Shown here: piece after piece, positions 52,717 to 58,719 of the stretch | How positions within the stretch are numbered: position 1 is the first letter of the stretch | How the letters are laid out: the number at the start of each line of letters is the position of its first letter | Origin: Verrucomicrobiales bacterium | GTDB taxonomy: Bacteria > Verrucomicrobiota > Verrucomicrobiia > Limisphaerales > J093 | Reading direction: 5' to 3' | NCBI GenBank assembly: GCA_024233305.1 | Contig: JACKPV010000042.1 | Location: forward strand, 7,250-71,249 | DNA: 64,000 nucleotides | Translations under genes and position numbers: made by a program | The notes under the pieces: generated by a model | What the model saw: only the letters and a program-made list of their open reading frames with translations | Told to the model about the DNA's origin: nothing | Database searches by the model: none

Positions 52717-54534
52717 ATGAACTGGATTGCCCCTTCCGAGAAGGACACCGCCACCGAAACCCTCGAAAAGCGCCTCTGGGAAGCCGCCGACCAGTTCCGC
52801 GCCAACAGCGGCCTCACCTCGCAGCAATACTCGCGCCCCATCCTCGGCCTGATCTTCCTGCGGTTCGCCGAGGTCCGCTTCGCGAAGCAACGGGCGAAGC
52901 TGCAGAAGGCCGGCGCCTCCTCCCGTCGCGGCTCCCGCGTGGATGAACCCGCCGCCTACCACGCCGAGGGCATCCTCTACCTCGCGTCGGAGGCCCGTTT
53001 CGATTTCCTGCTCAACCTTCCGGAGGCGACGGACATTGGCGCGAAGGTCAACGACGCCATGCGCGACATCGAGAAGCACAACCCGCAGCTTGCCGGTGTC
53101 TTGCCCAAGACCTTCAACCTCTTCACCAGTACTCTCCTCAAGGAACTGCTGAAAAAGGTCTCCGAGATCCCCGCCACCGTGGACTACGACGCCTTCGGGC
53201 GCATCTACGAATACTTCCTCGGCGAGTTCGCCCGCACCGAGGGCCAGAAAGGCGGCGAGTTCTACACCCCGTCCTGCATCGTCCGCCTCCTGACCGAAGT
53301 CATCGAGCCCTACCACGGGCGCATCCTCGACCCCGCGTGCGGCTCGGGCGGCATGTTCGTCCAATCGGCGCGATTCGTAGCGGAACACAAGCGGCAACCT
53401 GCCGCCGGGCAATCTGCGGGGAATAGGCCGAAGGACTATTCCGGTGAACCAACTCGCGAGTTGTCCATCCACGGCGTCGAGAAGACCGACGAAACCGGCC
53501 GTCTCTGCCGCATGAACCTCGCGGTGCATGGCCTCGAAGGCGACATTCGCCACGGGGGGCAGGTCAACAGCTACTACGACGACCCGCACGACGCCACCGG
53601 CCGCTTCGACTTCGTCCTCGCCAATCCGCCGTTCAACGTCAACGCCGTGGACAAGGACCGGTTGAAGGACTCCGTCGGGCCGGGGCGGCGCTTCCCGTTC
53701 GGCCTGCCGCGCACCGACAACGCGAATTACCTCTGGATTCAACTCTTCCACTCCGCGCTCAAGGCCTCTGCCGGCCAGGCCACGGGGGGAAGAGCCGGAT
53801 TCGTCATGGCCAATTCCGCCTCCGACGCCCGCGCTTCAGAGCAAGAAATCCGGCGGCAGCTCATCGAAAGCCGCGCCGTGGACGTCATGGTTGCGGTTGG
53901 GCCAAACATGTTTTACACGGTGACCCTGCCATGCACGCTATGGTTTCTGGATAAGGGAAAGGTAGGGCGCGTCACTCCGTGCGCGCCGTCGGTTGGCAAC
54001 GGGAAGCGGCGTGCAGAGGACTGCCCGCCCTACCAACGTCAGGACTCAGTCCTCTTTATTGACGCCCGCCACATTTACCGTCAGGTGGACCGCGCGCACC
54101 GCGAATGGACGCCCGCGCAAATCGGCTTCCTCGCCAACCTCGTCCGACTCTATCGCGGCGAAGCGCTCGACCTCACCCTCGGCGGCGACGAAGCCAAAGC
54201 GAAGCTGGACGAAGTCTTCGGCGAGGTAGGGCGCGTCACTCCGTGCGCGCCGTCGGGAAAAGGGAAGCGGCCCGCAGAGGACTGCGAGCCCTACCTGGCT
54301 TACCGTGACGTTCCCGGCTTGTGCCGCGCCGCCACGATCCAGGAAATCGAAGCGCAAGGTTGGTCGCTCAACCCCGGACGCTACGTGGGCGTCGCTCCGG
54401 GCGAAGCCGTGAGCGACGAGGACTTCAAGGAACAACTCGAAACCCTGAACGAGGAACTCGAAACCCTCAACGCCCAGGCGCGGGAGCTTGAGGCCACCAT
54501 CGCGAGCAACGTCGCTGAAATCCTCGAAGCATGA
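52717..54534 (+). CDS. hsdM: Type I restriction-modification methyltransferase subunit HsdM, with repeat-derived insertions
   Basis: The 605-aa adenine methyltransferase has the HsdM N-terminal helical domain (EKRLWEAADQFRANSGLTS), the hinge EFYTPSCIVRLL, SAM motif I LDPACGSGGMFVQSARF and catalytic NPPF in FVLANPPFNVNA. The C-terminal coiled coil (EQLETLNEELETLNAQAREL) contacts HsdS. Three blocks look foreign: residues ~226-249 from three palindromes (53391-53462), ~416-440 and ~504-527 from two GGTAGGGC elements, the last two reading VGRVTPCAPS. All keep the frame. HsdM with HsdS methylates the host recognition site. Its stop overlaps the next start (ATGA). Confidence 0.93.
   Translation: MNWIAPSEKDTATETLEKRLWEAADQFRANSGLTSQQYSRPILGLIFLRFAEVRFAKQRAKLQKAGASSRRGSRVDEPAAYHAEGILYLASEARFDFLLNLPEATDIGAKVNDAMRDIEKHNPQLAGVLPKTFNLFTSTLLKELLKKVSEIPATVDYDAFGRIYEYFLGEFARTEGQKGGEFYTPSCIVRLLTEVIEPYHGRILDPACGSGGMFVQSARFVAEHKRQPAAGQSAGNRPKDYSGEPTRELSIHGVEKTDETGRLCRMNLAVHGLEGDIRHGGQVNSYYDDPHDATGRFDFVLANPPFNVNAVDKDRLKDSVGPGRRFPFGLPRTDNANYLWIQLFHSALKASAGQATGGRAGFVMANSASDARASEQEIRRQLIESRAVDVMVAVGPNMFYTVTLPCTLWFLDKGKVGRVTPCAPSVGNGKRRAEDCPPYQRQDSVLFIDARHIYRQVDRAHREWTPAQIGFLANLVRLYRGEALDLTLGGDEAKAKLDEVFGEVGRVTPCAPSGKGKRPAEDCEPYLAYRDVPGLCRAATIQEIEAQGWSLNPGRYVGVAPGEAVSDEDFKEQLETLNEELETLNAQARELEATIASNVAEILEA
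53391..53462 (+). repeat. Cluster of three short palindromes inside hsdM
   Basis: GCGGCA-ACC-TGCCGC (53391-53405), GGAATAG-9 nt-CTATTCC (53420-53442) and the perfect palindrome AACTCGCGAGTT (53451-53462) follow each other within 72 bp. They encode residues between the methyltransferase motif I helix and the strand before GVEKTDETGR, where usual HsdM proteins are shorter. Confidence 0.6.
53961..54034 (+). repeat. GGTAGGGC element A, in-frame in hsdM
   Basis: 74 bp beginning GGTAGGGCGCGTCACTCCG and ending GAGGACTGCCCGCCCTACC. The outer 8 bp are a perfect inverted repeat (GGTAGGGC/GCCCTACC). It lies between LWFLDKGK and RQDSVLFIDARHIYRQ, which are adjacent in ordinary HsdM, so about 25 codons were added without breaking the frame. 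Confidence 0.85.
54225..54295 (+). repeat. GGTAGGGC element B, in-frame in hsdM
   Basis: 71 bp with the same first 30 bases as element A and the same terminal inverted repeat. The inner part differs by a few bases and a short deletion. It lies between LDEVFGE and LAYRDVPGLCRAAT and is read in the same frame as element A (VGRVTPCAPS). Confidence 0.85.
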
Positions 54535-54561
54535 CGAGCCGGCGAAAAACGACGAAGCCGC

Positions 54562-54590
54562 CAATTGTGCACCAGCCTGCTGCACAATTG
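54562..54590 (+). repeat. 29-bp palindrome, copy 1
   Basis: CAATTGTGCA-CCAGCCTGC-TGCACAATTG has perfect 10-bp arms. A sister copy is at 54853-54881. Both lie inside the DUF1016 reading frame and encode IVHQPAAQL-like peptides. Confidence 0.7.
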
Positions 54591-54852
54591 TATGAGCGCT
54601 TCGTTGCCGACATCAAGACGCGCATCCGCACCGCCCAGGTCAAGGCGGCGCTGGCAGCCAACGCCGAGTTGATCCTCCTCTACTGGGAGATCGGCCGCGA
54701 CATCCTGGCCAGCCAGCAGAGCGCCGGCTGGGGCGCGAAGGTCATCGACCGGCTCGCGGCGGACCTGCGGCGTGAGTTTCCCAAGCTGGCCGGCTACTCG
54801 GCCCGCAACCTCAAATACATGCGCGCTTTTGCCGAAGCGTGGCCCGACCGTT

Positions 54853-54881
54853 CAATTGTGCAACAGCTTGTTGCACAATTG
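54853..54881 (+). repeat. 29-bp palindrome, copy 2
   Basis: CAATTGTGCAACAGCTTGTTGCACAATTG, with perfect arms and a middle that differs from copy 1 at four positions, three of which conserve pairing. It encodes the family-typical IVQQLVAQL segment. Confidence 0.7.
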
Positions 54882-55282
54882 CCGTGGGGACATCAAACCG
54901 TGCTGCTCGACCGCGCCAAAGACCCGGCGATCCGCGAATTCTACATTCGCAAGACCGTCGAGCACGGCTGGTCCCGAAGCGTGCTGGTCCACCAAGGTCG
55001 TCGATTTCCAACCCGAGTTCGTCGGCAAGATGAACTTCTACCAGACCGCCGTGGACCGGCAGGTCAAGACGGAGGCCGACGGGCCGACCATCGGCATCAT
55101 CCTTTGTCGGGGCAGGAACAAGACCGTCGTGGAATACACCCTGCGCGATGCCCGGAAACCGATTGCCGTCGCGGAATACCGCCTCCTGCCGCCCCGATTG
55201 AAGGCCGAACTCCCGAATGCGCGGCAACTCAGAAAAGTCGTCACCGAAGTGGAGGTGCCGGATGAACGGTAAGCGTCGAAAT

Positions 55283-55373
55283 CTCCCTTCTACCTCTGGG
55301 AGAAGGGCCGGGGATGAGGGTGCGCAGCTTACCCGCCCCTTCCTCTCCCGCTGGGAGAGGACCGCGGTGAGGG
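55283..55373 (+). repeat. Two SPSGRG-type hairpin repeats between the DUF1016 remnant and hsdS
   Basis: 55283-55320 contains CTCCCTTCTACCTCTGGGAG then AAGGGCCGGGGATGAGGG. 55340-55373 contains TCCTCTCCCGCTGGGAGAGG then a GGTGAGGG end. Each is a CTCCC/GGGAG hairpin followed by a GGxGAGGG tail. Further copies are at 56064, 58811, 60120 and 60526. Confidence 0.7.
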
Positions 55374-55410
55374 CGCGCCGGCGTGTGGCGGAGATTCTGG
55401 AGGCGTGAGG

Positions 55411-56730
55411 ATGGCGAAGTGGCGTGACTGCAAACTCGGAGACCTGCTTGAAATCAAGCATGGCTTCGCCTTTCGCAGCGAACACTTCGCCGATGCAGGG
55501 ACGCACATAGTCCTCACGCCCGGAAACTTCTTCGACGAGGGCGGCTTCAAACACAAAGCCGACAAGGAGAAGTGGTATCGGGGGCCGATCCCAGCCGACT
55601 ACGTTTTGAACGAGGGCGACCTGATTGTCGCGATGACAGAACAGGCTGAAGGTTTGCTCGGTAGCAGTGCCATCGTTCCGCGCAGTGGGATTTACCTCCA
55701 CAACCAGCGACTTGGTCTCGTTCAACTTCGCGATTCGAAGCGAGCCGACAGACATTTTGTTTACTACCTCTTCAACTCAAAGCCCGTCCGCCAGCAGATT
55801 CGTGCTTCCGCCAGCGGCGTGAAGATTCGTCATACTGCCCCGACCCGCATCGCTGAGGTGAAAGTCAGCGTCCCCCCGCTGCCGGTGCAACGGCGGATTG
55901 CGGGCATCCTGTCGGCCTACGACGAGCTGATCGATAACAGCCAGCGGCGCATCCGGGTTTTGGAGGCGATGGCCCGCGCCCTCTACCGCGAGTGGTTCGT
56001 CCACTTCCGCTTCCCCGGCAGTCGCGCCGAAGCTGGAGCGAAGGCGGACGGCTACGAGGGAGACTCCTCTCCCTCTGGGAGAGGCAGGGGTGAGGGTCGA
56101 ACGCAGTTCGTTACCTCCCCCCTCGGCCAGATCCCCAAAGGCTGGGAGGTGAAGAAGCTCGGCGAACTGACTGCGTATCTGAATCGCGGGCTCTCACCGA
56201 GCTACGACGACAACGGCGACTCGATGGTGATTAACCAGAAGTGCATCCGCGACCAACGGCTCAGCCTCGAACCAGCACGCCGACAAACGAAACCAATTCC
56301 GCCAGACAAGCAGGTTCGATTTGGCGATGTGCTCATCAACTCAACTGGCGTCGGCACACTTGGCCGTGTCGCCCAGGTTTATCAGACGTTGGACGGATGC
56401 ACCGTGGACACTCACGTCACCATCGCTCGCTCGAACTCGGAAACTGATTTGGATTTCTTCGGCTGCACGTTGCTCGCGCAACAGGAGACATTCGACCGTC
56501 TCGGTGTTGGCGCGACTGGGCAGACTGAATTGAGCCGGACATCCATTGCGAACGTAGAGTTGGTCGTTCCACCCGCGGACATCCAGACGCTGTTTGGCGA
56601 AGCAGTGCGCCCTATGCGTAAGGCTGCCATTACTCTTGCCACGCAAATCCAAACCCTCCGCCGGACGCGTGACCTGCTGCTGCCGCGTCTGCTGTCGGGG
56701 CAGGTGGAACTCGAAACGGAGGTCCCATGA
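55411..56730 (+). CDS. hsdS: Type I restriction specificity subunit HsdS
   Basis: From ATG 55411 the 439-aa protein shows two target-recognition domains separated by conserved helices. TRD1 begins WRDCKLGDLLEIKHGFAF and ends at the helix PPLPVQRRIAGILSAYDELI. TRD2 begins PKGWEVKKLGELTAYLNRG and ends at PADIQTLFGEAVRPMRKA with QTLRRTRDLLLPRLLSG. HsdS chooses the bipartite DNA site for methylation and cleavage. Between the halves the stretch GDSSPSGRGRGEGRTQ comes from an SPSGRG-type repeat (56064-56098), exactly where spacer-length changes alter site spacing in type I enzymes. The stop overlaps a following ATG (ATGA). Confidence 0.93.
   Translation: MAKWRDCKLGDLLEIKHGFAFRSEHFADAGTHIVLTPGNFFDEGGFKHKADKEKWYRGPIPADYVLNEGDLIVAMTEQAEGLLGSSAIVPRSGIYLHNQRLGLVQLRDSKRADRHFVYYLFNSKPVRQQIRASASGVKIRHTAPTRIAEVKVSVPPLPVQRRIAGILSAYDELIDNSQRRIRVLEAMARALYREWFVHFRFPGSRAEAGAKADGYEGDSSPSGRGRGEGRTQFVTSPLGQIPKGWEVKKLGELTAYLNRGLSPSYDDNGDSMVINQKCIRDQRLSLEPARRQTKPIPPDKQVRFGDVLINSTGVGTLGRVAQVYQTLDGCTVDTHVTIARSNSETDLDFFGCTLLAQQETFDRLGVGATGQTELSRTSIANVELVVPPADIQTLFGEAVRPMRKAAITLATQIQTLRRTRDLLLPRLLSGQVELETEVP
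56064..56098 (+). repeat. SPSGRG-type repeat inside hsdS
   Basis: CTCCTCTCCCTCTGGGAGAG then GCAGGGGTGAGGG. It is read in frame as part of the region linking TRD1 and TRD2. Confidence 0.7.
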
Positions 56731-56913
56731 ATCCCGCCGCCGTCAATTCTGTGTTTCGCCCAGTTTCACCAACCGGTGAAATGGCCGCTTTGACTGAAAA
56801 CCGCGTCCAGACAGCCGGACATGGAGCTGGACATGATTTAAGACAGGAATTTGGCACTTTATTCGGAAGTGGTTTGTTATCAACGCGGAATCTGGCTAAT
56901 GTGCCGGACATTT

Positions 56914-58113
56914 ATGCGGACATTTGAGCGGACACATCCTTGGATTTCCTTCCGCTGCGACCTTGGCAAGGCCGGGGCGGAGCTTTGGCTTTCGCTCGGC
57001 GAGGCGGCGTCGAAGTGTGAGCACATCTCGCGCGTGCCGCTGCGTCCGGCCACGGCGCAAGCGTTGCATCAGCTTTATCTCGCCAAGGGCGCGGCGGCTA
57101 CGACCGCCATCGAGGGCAACACGCTTTCCGAGGAGGAAGTGCTGAAGGCGGTGGAGGGCAAGCTCGTCGTGCCGCCATCGAAGCAATATCTGAAGCAGGA
57201 GGTGGAGAACATCATCGCGGCGTGCAACGACATCAGCAAGCAACTGGCGGAAGGCACGCTGCCCGCGCTCTCGACCAAGCTGTTGTGCGACTACAACCGG
57301 CAGGTGCTCGAAAAGCTGCCGGTGAAGGAAGACGTGAAGCCGGGTGAGTTGCGGACGCATTCGGTGCTGGTCGGCAACGTGTATCGCGGCGCACCTGCGG
57401 AGGATTGCCCGTATCTGGTGGACCGGCTGTGCGAGTGGCTGAACGGCCCGGACTTCCAAGCGCCGGACAGTCCTCCCCCGGACACGGACACGGTGTATGC
57501 GATTCTGCGGTCGGTGGTGGCGCACCTGTATCTGGCGTGGATTCACCCGTTCGGCGACGGCAACGGGCGCACGGCGCGGCTGCTGGAGTTTCACATTCTG
57601 CTGTCGGCTGGCGTGCCGTCGCCAGCGGCGCACCTTTTCAGCAACCACTACAACCAGACGCGGGCGGAGTATTACCGTCAGCTCGACCACGCGAGCAAAT
57701 CGGGCGGCGAAATCGTGCCGTTCATCGGTTACGCGGTGCGCGGTTTCGTGGACGGGTTGCGCGAGCAGCTTGAGAAAATCTGGATGCAACAGTGGGATGT
57801 CGTCTGGCGGAACTTCGTGCATGAGCGATTCCAGAATCGAAATAGCCCGACGGACACGCGACAGCGGCATCTGGCGCTGGACCTCGGTGACGGCGGTGAC
57901 TGGATCGAAGTGGGAAAAATCACGGAACTGACGCCGAGGCTGGCGAAGGCTTACGCGGGCAAAACTCCGAAGACGGTGCAGCGGGATTTGAACGCGCTGG
58001 TGGAGATGGGACTGATTGCTCGTGCTGGTCGAAAGGTCAGGGCGCGGCGCGAAGTCATCCTCGCATTCCTGCCGCTGCGCCGAAGAACGGGTCAGGCAGC
58101 CCAAACGGGTTGA
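56914..58113 (+). CDS. Fic-family AMP-transferase-like protein
   Basis: From ATG 56914 the protein is 399 aa (MRTFERTHPWISF is the usual start of this group). The inhibitory helix motif TTAIEGNTLSEEEV is near residue ~65, the Fic motif HPFGDGNGRTARL near ~211 is complete (His base, Gly-Asn-Gly anion hole, Arg), and a winged-helix DNA-binding end (KTPKTVQRDLNALVEMGLI) follows. Fic proteins attach AMP to target hydroxyls. This self-inhibited class is common in type I islands, where its role is unclear. The ~110 bases before the start are noticeably AT-richer than the surrounding genes, suggesting its own promoter or separate acquisition. Confidence 0.9.
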   Translation: MRTFERTHPWISFRCDLGKAGAELWLSLGEAASKCEHISRVPLRPATAQALHQLYLAKGAAATTAIEGNTLSEEEVLKAVEGKLVVPPSKQYLKQEVENIIAACNDISKQLAEGTLPALSTKLLCDYNRQVLEKLPVKEDVKPGELRTHSVLVGNVYRGAPAEDCPYLVDRLCEWLNGPDFQAPDSPPPDTDTVYAILRSVVAHLYLAWIHPFGDGNGRTARLLEFHILLSAGVPSPAAHLFSNHYNQTRAEYYRQLDHASKSGGEIVPFIGYAVRGFVDGLREQLEKIWMQQWDVVWRNFVHERFQNRNSPTDTRQRHLALDLGDGGDWIEVGKITELTPRLAKAYAGKTPKTVQRDLNALVEMGLIARAGRKVRARREVILAFLPLRRRTGQAAQTG

Positions 58114-58119
58114 CGCATT

Positions 58120-58149
58120 ACTTGACCGAAACTTGACCCAGACTTGACC
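58120..58149 (+). repeat. Three ACTTGACC direct repeats, 11-bp period
   Basis: ACTTGACC starts at 58120, 58131 and 58142, one helical turn apart, just after the fic stop and before the stray hsdR start. The arrangement is iteron- or operator-like. Confidence 0.5.
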
Positions 58150-58154
58150 GAACA

Positions 58155-58226
58155 ATGTCCGCACACGCCTACACCGAAGACCCGGTTGTCGAGCAGCCCG
58201 CCAGCGGGGGAAAGGCTGAAGGATGA
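58155..58226 (+). pseudogene. Stray 5' remnant of an hsdR gene
   Basis: ATG 58155 opens MSAHAYTEDPVVEQPASGG and a stop follows at 58224. The first 16 residues match the usual HsdR N-terminus, and the segment parallels NENQLVEQPAIG at the start of the real hsdR 565 bp downstream. The DNA of the two 28-bp stretches differs at seven positions, mostly silent, so it is not a fresh duplication. It marks where an earlier hsdR began. Confidence 0.7.
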
Positions 58227-58246
58227 ATGCTGAAGGCTGAAAGGGT

Positions 58247-58666
58247 ATGAGTGAGAAGCCGCGGGATTTGAAACCGAGAACCAAGGCGTTCGCGCTTCGG
58301 GTGATCCGCATGTATTCCGAGCTGGCCAGGAACGACACGGTCGCGCAGGTGCTCGGCAAGCAGGTTTTGCGTTCCGCAACATCCGTGGGCGCGAACTACC
58401 GCGAGGCGTCGCGTGGTCGGTCCAAGGCGGAGTTCATTTCCAAAGGCGGAGATTGTCTCAAGGAAATCGAAGAAACTGAGTACTGGCTCGAACTCCTGGT
58501 GGACAGCGGTTGTGTTTCCGCCACGAGGATGGCCGACTTGCAGGCCGAATGTCCCGGCGTGGGCGTGGACTTGATCCGGCGACTTCTGGCGCGGCTGCAA
58601 AAGGAGAAGAAGGTCAAGTCGCTCGGCACCGGCCGGGGTGCGAAATGGGAGAAAACCGAAAACTAG
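58247..58666 (+). CDS. Four-helix-bundle protein (23S rRNA intervening-sequence protein family)
   Basis: The 139-aa all-helical protein has the family pattern: LKPRTKAFALRVIRMYSEL, VLGKQVLRSATSVGANYREA, SRGRSKAEFISKGGDCLKEI, EETEYWLELLVDSG and LIRRLLARLQKEKKVKSL. Members form homopentamers and are found inside 23S rRNA intervening sequences and, as free cassettes, next to restriction genes; their activity is not established. It starts with AAAGGGT then ATG. It lies exactly between the stray hsdR start and the real hsdR, consistent with a cassette that arrived with, or split, the 5' end of hsdR. Confidence 0.88.
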   Translation: MSEKPRDLKPRTKAFALRVIRMYSELARNDTVAQVLGKQVLRSATSVGANYREASRGRSKAEFISKGGDCLKEIEETEYWLELLVDSGCVSATRMADLQAECPGVGVDLIRRLLARLQKEKKVKSLGTGRGAKWEKTEN

Positions 58667-58719
58667 GTATCAACTCGGCAACTAGGTAATAAACTACGCA
58701 TTGAAGAGTCGACTTGTTC

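Larger units (their letters stand above)
54531..55272 (+). pseudogene. DUF1016 (YhcG/PDDEXK nuclease) gene with internal deletion and frameshift
   Basis: The first part encodes the DUF1016 N-terminal domain (LLYWEIGRDILASQQ, FPKLAGYSARNLKYMRAFAE, LPWGHQTVLLDRAKDP). After residues HGWSRSVLVH at about 54990 the family text jumps in another frame to VVDFQPEFVGKMNFYQTAVD and IGIILCRGRNKTVVEYTLRD, ending at 55272. The missing piece, which I estimate at ~100 residues, would contain most of the PD-(D/E)XK nuclease core. The gene is coupled to hsdM (ATGA overlap), as YhcG genes often are in type I islands. It should not yield an active nuclease; a truncated N-terminal product is possible. Confidence 0.85.

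Noticed and set aside
56727..56927. 66-codon frame overlapping the hsdS stop (ATGA)
   Set aside because: The overlap looks like coupling, but the peptide has no domain character and runs through the AT-richer fic upstream region; more likely non-coding.
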